Source: UMGS1532 sp045542355 (GTDB lineage Bacteria > Bacillota > Clostridia > Oscillospirales > Acutalibacteraceae). From it: 64,000 nucleotides of DNA. Location: contig JAZQKX010000029.1 in assembly GCA_045542355.1 (NCBI GenBank), forward strand, positions 112,597 through 176,596, read 5' to 3'. Position numbers and translations under genes: made by a program. This document shows, one piece after another, positions 34,885 through 43,487 of the stretch (position 1 is its first letter; every line of letters begins with the position of its first letter). The notes under the pieces were generated by a model, which saw only the letters and a program-made list of their open reading frames with translations, made no database searches and was not told where the DNA came from.

Positions 34885-36277
34885 AGAAATCAGAAAGGCT
34901 CTCACAAGCCGTGAGCTTTCGGTGAGTGAACTTATAAACCACTGCATGGAAAAAACAAAGAAAGCCGAGGAATGTAATGCCTTTATATCTCTCTGCTTTC
35001 AAGAGGCTTTTGAAAATGCAGAGGAGAGTCAGAAACTAATTAATAGCGGAAAGGCTCCATCTCTTTGCGGCATCCCCGTTGCTATTAAGGATAATTTTGC
35101 CTATCAGGACCATCGGCTCAGCTGTGGCTCGGATATATTGAAAGATTATATTTCTCCCTATTCTGCCACCTCAGTGGAAAAACTACAGTTAGCAGGTGCT
35201 CTCATAATAGGCAAAACCAATATGGATGAATTCGGAATGGGTAGCCACTCTAAGTATTCTTGCTATGGTGGGGTTAAAAACCCCATAAATCAGGAGATTT
35301 CCCCAGGTGGCTCATCGGGTGGCTCGGCTGTTGCTGTGAAAGTAGGAGCAGCTGTCGCGGCTTTGGGAAGTGATACAGGCGGAAGTGTGCGACTCCCAGC
35401 GGCTTATTGCGGAGTTTGCGGACTCCGTCCCACCTATGGCGCCGTGTCAAGATACGGCTTGGTGTCATTCTCCTCGTCCTTGGATACAATAGGTACCTTA
35501 GGCAATACCCCAGAGGACTGCTATGAGATTTTTTCTGCAATCAGCGAAGCCGATAATCGTGATTCTACCTCTCTATCCGGCGAACAGTTAAGTGTGGATT
35601 TCGGAAATTTAAAGGTTTGTTCTTTCTGCGAGGATTTGGCGGACGAGACCGACAAAGAGGTTTATTCCGTTATAAAAGAATTTTTGCGCTCAAATATAAA
35701 ATCCTTTGGAGAACTCACTGAGGTGAAATTACCTCAGTCGTCATTTTTAGTTTCGGCTTATTATCTCATTTCTTCTGCCGAGGCGGCAAGTAATCTTGCG
35801 CGGTTTGACGGTATAAAATACGGCGGAAATACCGAAACATCTCAGGGGTTTCAAGAATTGCTTTCCTCCAACCGTACAAATTTGTTTGGCGATGAGGTCA
35901 AAAAGAGAATACTCCTTGGTAACTATTGTTTAAGCAAAGGAGCTTACGATCAATATTATCTTAAAGCGCTGTCATTTCGCGAAGACTTGCGAAGAAATAT
36001 TGATGAAATTTTAACCCGTTTTGACACTATTGTTTTGCCCACTTCCTTGATAACCGTGCCAAGACTCAGCGAAACAGAAAGCATATCCAAAAAATATGGC
36101 AATGATAAATGCAATTCCATCGCATCTCTTTGCGGTCTGCCTGCAATCAGTTTCCCTGTTGGAGTGGATAGCAAGGGTATGCCGGTGAGCCTTAGCATAA
36201 TCGGCAGAAAATTTGGTGAAAAGTATATATGCGAATTGGCTGATAGGCTGATAAGTGAGGTGGGGATTGATGTATGA
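34877..36277 (+). CDS. gatA: Asp-tRNA(Asn)/Glu-tRNA(Gln) amidotransferase subunit A
   Basis: A 466-residue glutaminase of the amidase-signature family. It releases ammonia from glutamine and channels it to GatB. The Ser-cisSer-Lys triad is evident in VAIKDNF and the glycine/serine-rich SPGGSSGGSAVAVKVG...GSDTGGSVRLPA region. Length is typical. Its start overlaps gatC and its end overlaps gatB by eight bases, so the three are translationally coupled. Confidence 0.97.
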   Translation: MIKEIRKALTSRELSVSELINHCMEKTKKAEECNAFISLCFQEAFENAEESQKLINSGKAPSLCGIPVAIKDNFAYQDHRLSCGSDILKDYISPYSATSVEKLQLAGALIIGKTNMDEFGMGSHSKYSCYGGVKNPINQEISPGGSSGGSAVAVKVGAAVAALGSDTGGSVRLPAAYCGVCGLRPTYGAVSRYGLVSFSSSLDTIGTLGNTPEDCYEIFSAISEADNRDSTSLSGEQLSVDFGNLKVCSFCEDLADETDKEVYSVIKEFLRSNIKSFGELTEVKLPQSSFLVSAYYLISSAEAASNLARFDGIKYGGNTETSQGFQELLSSNRTNLFGDEVKKRILLGNYCLSKGAYDQYYLKALSFREDLRRNIDEILTRFDTIVLPTSLITVPRLSETESISKKYGNDKCNSIASLCGLPAISFPVGVDSKGMPVSLSIIGRKFGEKYICELADRLISEVGIDV

Positions 36278-37682
36278 AACCATTGTTGGCTTGGAAATCC
36301 ATGCCGAGTTAATTAGCGAAGCCAAGGCGTTTTGTGCCTGTAAAACCACCTTTGGTGCCACTCCTAACACATTGGTCTGCCCTCAGTGTATGGGACTCCC
36401 GGGCGCTCTGCCAACCCTTAATAAAAAAGCTGTAGAGCAAGGGATAAAAGCTGGTATCTGCTTTGATTGTAAAATTAATAATCTCAGCTCATTCGACCGC
36501 AAAAACTATTTCTATCCAGACCTGCCAAAGGGCTATCAGATAACCCAGTTCTATAAACCTATTTGCGAAGACGGATATGTGAAAATAGGGGGAAAACGGG
36601 TGAAAATACAGCGCATCCATATCGAGGAGGATGCCTGTAAGCTCAATCATTGCGGGAATAAATCAATAATAGATTTTAACCGCTCAGGAATACCGCTTAT
36701 TGAAATTGTCACAGCCCCCGACATGCGTTCGGGTGAGGAGGCGGCAAGGGTTGCCGAGGAGATAGCTCTAAGGTTAAAGCAGACACAGGTCTGCGATGTG
36801 AAAATGGAGCAGGGCAGCCTTAGAATCGATGTTAACGTTTCAGTAAAACCTAAAGGTTCAGATAAACTTGGCACCCGTACCGAAATTAAAAATCTTAATT
36901 CCTTCAGGAATGTTATAAGAGCGGTAAAAAGCGAAACCGCGCGTCAGATTTCCATATTGGAAAAGGGCGGTAAAATCGCTGAGGAAACCATGCATTTTAA
37001 TGAGGTCAGCGGTGAAACCTCGCCAATGCGCCGAAAGGAAAGCTATAGCGAATACAGATATTTCCCCGAGCCCGATTTGCCACCAATATATGTTACCGAT
37101 AGAGAGATTAAGGAAATTAAGAATTCCATGCCCGAACTCCCCCATAAGCGTAGGATGAGGCTGGGGGAGAGCTATGGTATAAACGAGTCGGAAATTGAAA
37201 GACTAACGAGGGAAACGGAGCTTTGCGCCTATTTTGAAACCGCGGCAACATATACTCGTCATCATAGCACATTGATAAAATTCTTGCTGGGTGAGGTTTT
37301 AGGAATCCTTAACGAACGAAATGAAGATATCCGAAGCCTTAGGATTTCTCCTCTGGATTTAGCTGAATTAATAAACATGACAGTGTCGGGGGAAATACAA
37401 CGCGCATCGGCGAAAAAGGCATTTCAATCGGCTGTGATGCAGGGAGGTATACCAAAGGAAAACGCCCAGCGGTTGGGTCTTCTTTCCAACAATAATATTG
37501 AGGAAATAACCGCGGTTGTTGAGAAAAACCTTTTTGATAACCCAAAAGCAGTATCCCAATACCAACAGGGCGAAGAAAAGGTGTTCGGCTTTTTGCTGGG
37601 ACGGTCTATGAAAGCTTTGGGCGGTACAGCAAACCCAAATACAGTAAGGGATATTTTGCTGGAAAAATTGAAATTAGAGTAA
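36270..37682 (+). CDS. gatB: Asp-tRNA(Asn)/Glu-tRNA(Gln) amidotransferase subunit B
   Basis: A 470-residue kinase-transamidase subunit that activates the carboxylate of misacylated tRNA and amidates it. It begins with the GLEIHAEL signature, has cysteine pairs CACKTTFG and CPQCMGLPG (zinc site), the FDRKNYFYPDLPKGYQITQ block, and ends in the helical YqeY-like tRNA-binding tail. ATG 36270 gives the conserved MYETIVGLEIH start; GTG 36255 is in frame but less likely. Confidence 0.96.
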   Translation: MYETIVGLEIHAELISEAKAFCACKTTFGATPNTLVCPQCMGLPGALPTLNKKAVEQGIKAGICFDCKINNLSSFDRKNYFYPDLPKGYQITQFYKPICEDGYVKIGGKRVKIQRIHIEEDACKLNHCGNKSIIDFNRSGIPLIEIVTAPDMRSGEEAARVAEEIALRLKQTQVCDVKMEQGSLRIDVNVSVKPKGSDKLGTRTEIKNLNSFRNVIRAVKSETARQISILEKGGKIAEETMHFNEVSGETSPMRRKESYSEYRYFPEPDLPPIYVTDREIKEIKNSMPELPHKRRMRLGESYGINESEIERLTRETELCAYFETAATYTRHHSTLIKFLLGEVLGILNERNEDIRSLRISPLDLAELINMTVSGEIQRASAKKAFQSAVMQGGIPKENAQRLGLLSNNNIEEITAVVEKNLFDNPKAVSQYQQGEEKVFGFLLGRSMKALGGTANPNTVRDILLEKLKLE

Positions 37683-37794
37683 TATATTTCATATTTTGCA
37701 GAAATTTGCGAAATAATTCTGAATTTACCACACCCCATAAGGTTGAAAAAAGCCGTAGGGTGTGGTAAAATCTACTGGAAAAGAGGTGATATCG

Positions 37795-38256
37795 GTGAAA
37801 GAAAACACAAAGCAGATAGCCTCGAACCGTAAGGCATTTCACGACTATTTCATTGTGGAATCCATAGAAGCCGGTATCGAGCTCTGCGGAACTGAGGTCA
37901 AATCAATCAGGGCAGGGGCAGTCAATCTCAAGGACTCTTGGTGCGCCATTGAAGAGGGCGAAATGATTTTAAAGGGTATGCACATAAGCCCTTATGAATT
38001 TGGCAACATCTTCAACCGCGACCCCCGTCGTGAGCGCAGACTTCTTTTGCATAAAAGGGAAATACTGAGACTGTTTGGTCTTATAAAGCAACAGGGACTC
38101 ACCTTAATCCCTCTGTCTCTTTATTACAAAGGCTCAAGGGTAAAGGTCCAGCTTGGCGTCTGCAAGGGAAAGAAACTCTACGATAAACGTGCAGATATTG
38201 CTAAAAAGGACGCCCAGCGCACAATTCAACGAACCTTAAAGGAGCAGAATCAGTAG
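37795..38256 (+). CDS. smpB: SsrA-binding protein
   Basis: A 153-residue RNA-binding protein that delivers tmRNA to stalled ribosomes. Conserved blocks are ASNRKAFHDYFI, GIELCGTEVKSIRAG and the basic C-terminal tail after KGKKLYDKRADIAKKDAQR, which mimics an anticodon in the decoding centre. The start is GTG 37795 behind AAGAGGTGAT. Its RNA partner ssrA lies 63 bases downstream, the usual Firmicutes order. A CCACACCC/GGGTGTGG stem-loop at about 37728-37766 separates it from gatB. Confidence 0.96.
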   Translation: MKENTKQIASNRKAFHDYFIVESIEAGIELCGTEVKSIRAGAVNLKDSWCAIEEGEMILKGMHISPYEFGNIFNRDPRRERRLLLHKREILRLFGLIKQQGLTLIPLSLYYKGSRVKVQLGVCKGKKLYDKRADIAKKDAQRTIQRTLKEQNQ

Positions 38257-38319
38257 TTTTATCACATTAAAATCTTCACACTTATTCACCATTACATTTT
38301 ACTTCTTACTTCAAAACAT

Positions 38320-38666
38320 GGGGATGTAAAGGTTTCGACAGGAGCGTTGAAGAAAGGGAAGCGAGTAGCGGTGCGGAACCGCTTTAAAATCCGTACTTTT
38401 AAAAAATAAACGACAACAATAAAGTTGCTCTTGCTGCTTAATTAAGCAGCCGTCCGACCCCCGAGTACCGCGGCGGGGCGAGGGCGTTGATTAGCGGTGA
38501 ACGTGAGCATTGGGCTGTGCCACCCATTGCCACGGATTCGGCACTACCGTAGCTGTTAGCCTGATATTCGGCGAACAGCGAGGGGAATCTTAAAAGAATA
38601 TCTGCACTCGGAGAAGCCTTTTGGAAATACTTTTGGACGCGGGTTCGACTCCCGCCATCTCCACCA
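38320..38666 (+). ncRNA. ssrA: transfer-messenger RNA
   Basis: A 347-base one-piece tmRNA. The 5' end GGGGATG pairs with 3' CATCTCC to form the tRNA-like acceptor stem, closed by GGTTCGACTCCC (T-arm) and an encoded ACCA end at 38663-38666. The tag reading frame ends AACGACAACAATAAAGTT-GCTCTTGCTGCT-TAA (38409-38441), encoding NDNNKVALAA. The codon before it is ATA rather than the common GCA. Pseudoknot-rich sequence fills 38442-38640. It rescues ribosomes on broken mRNAs together with SmpB. Confidence 0.96.
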
Positions 38667-38675
38667 AAAAACGAA

Positions 38676-38705
38676 AGACCTGCCCTTGGGGGTAGGTCTT
38701 TTGAT
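38676..38705 (+). terminator. ssrA terminator
   Basis: A 10-bp stem (38676-38685 / 38690-38699) with loop TTGG, followed by TTTGATTTT. Confidence 0.85.
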
Positions 38706-38839
38706 TTTAATAGAAAGGCGGGAGTCGAACAAGGAGGGAGCAAATCTTTGATTTGCGGAAGAAAACAACCTAAACGGTTGTTTTTGCCGACGGGGCACCG
38801 AGCGGAAGCGAGGCGATAGGTGCGGGAGCGCCGAGACAA

Positions 38840-38863
38840 ACTCCCGCCATCTCCACCAAAAAA
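38840..38863 (+). repeat. duplicate of the ssrA 3' end
   Basis: These 24 bases repeat 38648-38671 exactly: the last part of the T-arm, the acceptor strand CATCTCC, ACCA and the A-run. A new terminator-like hairpin (CGACAAG, TTTTACT, TTGTCGG, T6) follows at 38864-38890. ssrA 3' ends are classic attachment sites, so this may be a remnant of integration and loss. Confidence 0.8.
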
Positions 38864-38892
38864 TCGACAAGTTTTACTTGTCGGTTTTTTAT

Positions 38893-39058
38893 CCATTGCG
38901 AAAGCAATGGTATATCATCAATGGCGTCAAAGACGCCATTGTATCTCATCACACCTAAGGTGTGTATCAAAAAATGCTTTTGCAATGATGATATACAATT
39001 CCTGTGGAATCGATGATATGCAAGACTTCGTCTTGATGATATACACGGTTTCACCGTG
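38893..39058. repeat. array of seven different hairpins with a constant linker
   Basis: Seven short palindromes (stems 5-9 bp, loops 3-4) at about 38893, 38920, 38951, 38974, 38998, 39021 and 39044, spaced about 21-27 bases apart. Stem sequences all differ (for example AATGGCGTC/GACGCCATT, CAAGAC/GTCTTG, CACGGT/ACCGTG), but the linker is nearly constant: GATGATATAC after the last four, and its reverse complement GTATATCATC after the first three. The array therefore has two arms of opposite orientation. There is no reading frame and no cas gene. Confidence 0.8.
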
Positions 39059-39206
39059 ATTAAGTAAGCAGGAGTCGAACGATGAGGGAGCAAATCTATG
39101 ATTTGCGGAAGGAAACAGTCTGATTGATTGTTTTCAGTGATTAAATCCATTGTATAAATATAGAAAATCCGCAGAGATTATTAGTAGAAATAAATGGAGG
39201 TATAGT

Positions 39207-39419
39207 ATGGATAAAAAGCACGGAATCAATATCAGCATAAGAGACAGAGTCTTTCTTATGTGGCAGGCTTCAATGGCGCTGGTACAGGCTTATGAAATGT
39301 ATGTGGACGAAACCGATGACAAGGACATTGTGGGACTGTTCGCCGACTTTGCCGAGGAGGAAGGAGTTCACGCCTCGAAGCTTCTGGAGATTCTTCGCAG
39401 ATACGAGGAAGCAAAATAA
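39207..39419 (+). CDS. short ferritin-like helical protein
   Basis: A 70-residue acidic, helical protein. Two helices are predicted (about 10-32 and 38-66), with EEEGVHASKLLEIL giving the ExxH spacing of ferritin/rubrerythrin diiron sites. Only half a four-helix bundle is present, so it would have to dimerise to form one. I cannot confirm metal binding. ATG 39207 follows ATGGAGGTA; a terminator closes the gene, and the upstream neighbour is the ssrA repeat patch. Confidence 0.7.
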   Translation: MDKKHGINISIRDRVFLMWQASMALVQAYEMYVDETDDKDIVGLFADFAEEEGVHASKLLEILRRYEEAK

Positions 39420-39429
39420 AAAATTCTTT

Positions 39430-39466
39430 GCTGTCAATTCTTGATTTTGAGTTGACAGCGTTTTTT
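39430..39466 (+). terminator. terminator of the short helical protein gene
   Basis: An 8-bp stem (39430-39437 / 39452-39459) followed by GTTTTTT. Confidence 0.8.
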
Positions 39467-39467
39467 G

Positions 39468-39496
39468 TTGAAACTGATTGCGGAATGTGATAGACT
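39468..39496 (+). promoter_or_regulatory. glpK promoter
   Basis: TTGAAA (39468-39473), 17 bases, TAGACT (39491-39496). No CRE-like box was recognised. Confidence 0.5.
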
Positions 39497-39528
39497 AAAG
39501 AAAAGACAATAAAAGGTTGGAGTGTATT

Positions 39529-41010
39529 ATGAAAAAATACATAGTAGCTTTAGACGAGGGAACCACCAGCGCTCGTACTGTCATATTCGATAAGCAGGGC
39601 AACACGGTGTCTATGGCACAGCGTGAGTTTACCCAGATATACCCGCAGTCGGGATATGTGGAGCACGATGCCACCGAAATCTATGCCTGTCAGTATTCTA
39701 CCCTTACCGAGGCAATTTTAGGCGGTGGAATCGACCCCAAGGAGATTGCAGGTATTGGAATCACTAACCAGCGTGAAACCACAGTTGTCTGGGAAAAGGC
39801 AACGGGTAAGCCTGTGTGCAACGCCATAGTCTGGCAATGCCGTCGCACGGCGGATATATGCGAGGAGTTAAAGGCAAAGGGCTTGTCTGACTACATAAAA
39901 AACACTACAGGACTTATTATCGATGCATATTTTTCAGCCACAAAAATCAAGTGGATATTGGATAATATAGAGGGTGCCCGAGAAAAAGCCGACAGGGGAG
40001 AGCTGCTTTTCGGCACAATCGACACATGGCTCCTTTGGAAACTTACAGGCGGTAAAACCCATGTGACCGATTATACCAACGCCTCCCGCACCATGCTTTA
40101 TGATATACACAATCTTTGCTGGGACAAGCGGTTGCTGGAAATTCTCCACATCACCGAAAGTATGTTACCTGAGGTACGTTCTTCATCGGAGATTTATGCT
40201 ACCGTCAATCTGCTTGGAGCAGATATTCCCGTATGCGGTATAGCGGGTGACCAACAGGCGGCGCTGTTCGGTCAGTGCTGTTTCTCTGAGGGTGATGTTA
40301 AAAACACCTACGGCACAGGCTGTTTTATGCTTATGAACACAGGAGACAAGCCTTTTAGTAGTTCTAACGGACTTGTTACTACCATGGCGGCAAGTCTCCA
40401 GAATGAGAGTCCCTCCTATGCCCTTGAGGGTAGTGTGTTTGTTGGCGGAGCAGTAATTCAATGGCTTAGAGATGAGTTAGGGCTTATAAGAGAGGCCGCC
40501 GACAGCGAGTACTTTGCCGCAAAGGTAAAAAACAGCGGCGGAGTTTATGTTGTACCCGCTTTTGCGGGACTTGGCGCACCCCACTGGGATATGTATGCCA
40601 GAGGTACAATTTCGGGTCTTACCCGAGGTAGCGGCAGAAATCATATAATTCGAGCCGCGCTGGAGTCTATTGCATATCAGGCCAACGATATTCTAAGGGC
40701 AATGGAGAACGACACAGGTATGCCATTTTCCGCCCTTTATGCCGACGGCGGAGCCAGTGCCAACCGACTGCTTATGCAGTTCCAGTCGGATATCTCGGCG
40801 CTGCCTGTTATCTGCCCCGATTCCCCCGAAGCCACCGCTCGTGGCGCAGCAAATTTAGCAGGACTCGCCTGTGGCTTCTATTCATCAAAAGAGGAGCTGA
40901 TATCCACTAAAGGTGGCACCACCACTTTCAGCCCCAAAATGGATAAAATTCAAAGAGATGAGCTCCTTGAAGGATGGAGCAAGGCAGTTTCAAGAACTAA
41001 GGAAATGTAG
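39529..41010 (+). CDS. glpK: glycerol kinase
   Basis: A 493-residue FGGY-family kinase that traps glycerol as glycerol-3-phosphate. The N-terminal ATP-binding DEGTTSARTVIFD, the ITNQRETTVVWEK block, GDQQAALFGQ and the FGGY signature around GLGAPHWDMYARGTISGLTRG are all present. A conserved histidine region (HVTDYTNASRT) contains the residue phosphorylated by PTS HPr in Firmicutes relatives. glpF and glpD are not adjacent. The start is ATG 39529 after GGTTGGAG. Confidence 0.96.
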   Translation: MKKYIVALDEGTTSARTVIFDKQGNTVSMAQREFTQIYPQSGYVEHDATEIYACQYSTLTEAILGGGIDPKEIAGIGITNQRETTVVWEKATGKPVCNAIVWQCRRTADICEELKAKGLSDYIKNTTGLIIDAYFSATKIKWILDNIEGAREKADRGELLFGTIDTWLLWKLTGGKTHVTDYTNASRTMLYDIHNLCWDKRLLEILHITESMLPEVRSSSEIYATVNLLGADIPVCGIAGDQQAALFGQCCFSEGDVKNTYGTGCFMLMNTGDKPFSSSNGLVTTMAASLQNESPSYALEGSVFVGGAVIQWLRDELGLIREAADSEYFAAKVKNSGGVYVVPAFAGLGAPHWDMYARGTISGLTRGSGRNHIIRAALESIAYQANDILRAMENDTGMPFSALYADGGASANRLLMQFQSDISALPVICPDSPEATARGAANLAGLACGFYSSKEELISTKGGTTTFSPKMDKIQRDELLEGWSKAVSRTKEM

Positions 41011-41015
41011 TAAAT

Positions 41016-41057
41016 AAAAAGACCAAGTTGATTTTTATAAACCAACTTGGTCTTTTT
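41016..41057. terminator. bidirectional terminator between glpK and the amidase gene
   Basis: A 15-bp perfect stem (41016-41030 / 41043-41057) flanked by an A-run and a T-run, serving both convergent genes. Confidence 0.9.
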
Positions 41058-43367
41058 TCATTCGACTGTGCCCGAGGGATTGGCAGAGGTGCCACCCGTT
41101 AAAGAGGAGCTGTTTGTGGAAGATGTACTGCTGTCATGTGATGAGTTGATGCTATTCGCAGAGGAGTTTTGTGGCTCTATCCTTGAACTTGTATTTTTGG
41201 AAGAAACGCTATTCACCGATTCCACTGAGCTTACCTGTGGGGTAGAACTGCTTTTAGAAGCAACCACTTTGGAGGCGGTAGAGCTCACTATGGTTATTGG
41301 CCTTTGGGGAGTATTGCCGGTTGTGGATTGCACTCGGGACGCACCTAAAACTGCTTGGTTTTCTGTTTTTGAAGTGACCGCTGAATTGACCCCCGGTGTG
41401 TTAGTTTGGTAGCTCACAGCATAACCGCTGTTTTCGGCAAAGTAGTTAACAATACCCTGCACCATGCCCTCAATATACGCAATTCTGAATTGAGAAGTTT
41501 TAATTTTTTTATAGTCACTAACCCCCGTGAGATATCCGTTTTCAGTTAGCACAACAGGACAGGACGAAACTCGGCTCAGGTTGAAATAATGCCAGTCCAG
41601 TCCGCCGTTCTCTGCCGAGATAAGACCTGTTGAGGCAATGCTTTTGCTTATGGATTTTGCAACATCATAGGTGTAGGGGTTGAAGTAGCTTGTAAAATAA
41701 CCTGTTGCACTTCCGTTTGACGAGCCGTTGAAATGCACCGAAATTGCAAGGTCGCAGTTTGTGGCGGTGATGAAATCGTATCTTTTTGCTAACGATACGG
41801 TTTTATCCTCAGTTCTCGGCATGTAGACCGTCGCCCCTAATCTCAACAGCTCATTCGCCAGAGTTTTGGCATATAGCAGATTATAGTCCTTTTCGTAATA
41901 GGCTGTGTTAGCCGCGTTGTAGGTACCGCTGTCCTTACCGCCGTGACCTGCATCAATCGTTATCTTTATGCCCTTTAGAGAATAGCCGTATTTATTGTCA
42001 GCTTTTTGGATTTCGCTTGGACACAAGAAAGAAAACTGCAGTTCTCCAGATTTGGTGTAGTTTGCTTTCCAACCCCAGAAGTTTCCTGTGGTTTTAAGGT
42101 AAAGCCTGAGGGTGTAGTCCTTGGAGTTTTTGATTATTTTGTACCCTTTGAATATAGGATTTTCGGGGAGCTGGAAGTTTTCCAGAGAGGCGCTGTAGCA
42201 AAAGGTGATATCAACGTATGAATAGGTAGGAGAGGAGATGCTGTAATCCTGTCCTTTTTCGCTTCTATACCCCTGTTCACCCAGCACAAATCTAAAGGGA
42301 GCTTTCCAATCTACCTTGAAATTCATAAGCAGATGCTTGTTGGAAATCTCTCCGCCTGTATATTCCACATTGTTTTCTGCAGGAAGTTGAGCCTTATAAA
42401 CCTTTACATTGCTTTTTTTAGAGTAAACCCGAACATTATTTCTGAGCAGATAATATTTTTTGCCCGACTCAGAATCGTAGATTTTGGAGCCTGTGCAGTA
42501 GTCCACTGTACCCTTGGGAAGATAGTTCACAGTTGGTCTTGAGTAGTCGTCGACAGTACCGCCTAAGAAACCCTCGGCTGTGGTGGCAACCACCTGGGCA
42601 ACGTATTTATTTCCCACGTCTACATAGCCCTTATTTTGCAGGGATTTCACGGCTGACGGACTATAGCTTATTAGGCTTTCTCCGCTTATGACGATTTTAG
42701 ATGCTGTAACTGTCTGGGTATCTGTGCCTTTTGTGGCGGTAATTTTAATTGTACTGCTTCCGCTTTTAGCGGTGGTAACTATGCCCTTGTAGGTTGAATA
42801 GACAGCAGTTTGGTCGTCAGCGGTGAGGGTTACTGTTTTGCCGTTGTAACTGGCTTTGACCGTCGCTTCCGATTTTGCCACGGCTGTTACCGAAAGGGGA
42901 GAGCCTCCGTCAAGGGTGAGTTTGCTGTCGGAGGGAGTGTAGCTTTTTATAAGAGGTTGGGAGTAGATGATTGTGAACACCTTTTCATATTCTCCATTAA
43001 GAAAGGTGATTTTGTTTTTGCCAAGCTGTAAATCACACTTTAAGGTGAAATAGCCATCCTTACCCACGCTCTGCTCACTTCCGTTCATGTAGAGGGGATA
43101 GTTCGTGTTGCATATACCGCCGAAATATAAAGAGCTTTCATATACCTTGAGGGTTGTTTTCTGGGGAGAGGAGAAGAGAATTTTACCTGTGTTATTGTTG
43201 ATGTTATCCTCTACATCATCGGGCATTTTATCTGCATTCAGTTCTTCCGAAAGCAATCCCGAGGGGGAACTATTGGAAGTTGAGCGTATACCGCAACCGA
43301 AAAAAGTTAGCAGAGTGGATATAATAAGTATGTAGGAAACAACTTTTAAGATTGCTTTCAAATTCAT
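41058..43367 (-). CDS. N-acetylmuramoyl-L-alanine amidase lipoprotein (Amidase_3)
   Basis: A 769-residue exported protein. The N-terminus carries a signal ending FFGC (Cys25), a plausible lipobox. Residues about 70-270 are beta-rich, Ig-like. Residues about 470-640 form the zinc amidase_3 domain: zinc His in ITIDAGHGGKDSGT, Glu in YYEKDYNLLYAK, His in AISVHFNGSSN and the catalytic Glu in VVLTENGYLT. The last 120 residues are a Ser/Thr/Asn-rich tail of the sort that spans the wall. It cleaves the MurNAc-L-Ala bond during wall turnover or division. The reverse-strand SD is AGAGGGGG. Confidence 0.92.
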   Translation of the reverse strand: MNLKAILKVVSYILIISTLLTFFGCGIRSTSNSSPSGLLSEELNADKMPDDVEDNINNNTGKILFSSPQKTTLKVYESSLYFGGICNTNYPLYMNGSEQSVGKDGYFTLKCDLQLGKNKITFLNGEYEKVFTIIYSQPLIKSYTPSDSKLTLDGGSPLSVTAVAKSEATVKASYNGKTVTLTADDQTAVYSTYKGIVTTAKSGSSTIKITATKGTDTQTVTASKIVISGESLISYSPSAVKSLQNKGYVDVGNKYVAQVVATTAEGFLGGTVDDYSRPTVNYLPKGTVDYCTGSKIYDSESGKKYYLLRNNVRVYSKKSNVKVYKAQLPAENNVEYTGGEISNKHLLMNFKVDWKAPFRFVLGEQGYRSEKGQDYSISSPTYSYVDITFCYSASLENFQLPENPIFKGYKIIKNSKDYTLRLYLKTTGNFWGWKANYTKSGELQFSFLCPSEIQKADNKYGYSLKGIKITIDAGHGGKDSGTYNAANTAYYEKDYNLLYAKTLANELLRLGATVYMPRTEDKTVSLAKRYDFITATNCDLAISVHFNGSSNGSATGYFTSYFNPYTYDVAKSISKSIASTGLISAENGGLDWHYFNLSRVSSCPVVLTENGYLTGVSDYKKIKTSQFRIAYIEGMVQGIVNYFAENSGYAVSYQTNTPGVNSAVTSKTENQAVLGASRVQSTTGNTPQRPITIVSSTASKVVASKSSSTPQVSSVESVNSVSSKNTSSRIEPQNSSANSINSSHDSSTSSTNSSSLTGGTSANPSGTVE

Positions 43368-43487
43368 TAATAAATCCCCCTCTGATTAAGTATGCTATTA
43401 TTTTAACCCGAAAGCCTTTAAAGGTCAATAATTTCTCTTGATAAATTCCTGAAATATGATAATATATTAATGAAAGAGGTGAGCCTT

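Larger units (their letters stand above)
38717..39140 (+). repeat. two diverged 73-base repeats downstream of ssrA
   Basis: Copies at about 38717-38789 and 39068-39140 share GGAGTCGAAC, GAGGGAGCAAATCT and GATTTGCGGAAG in the same order and spacing. Each folds into a GCAAATC/GATTTGC hairpin followed by a second 7-bp hairpin. The second hairpin has changed sequence but stays paired (AACAACC/GGTTGTT versus AACAGTC/GATTGTT with G-U). The leading GGCGGGAGTCGAAC is the reverse complement of the ssrA T-arm sequence. Confidence 0.75.

Noticed and set aside
38438..38896. A 152-residue reverse frame (and a 104-residue companion) across ssrA with GGDGGSRTRVQ/WWRWRESNPRP-like text
   Set aside because: It is the antisense of the tmRNA tail and its duplicated end; such frames are a well-known spurious annotation next to ssrA.
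38893..39058. CRISPR array
   Set aside because: The repeated part is only about 10 bases, the variable parts are self-complementary, the orientation flips within the array, and no cas gene is near.
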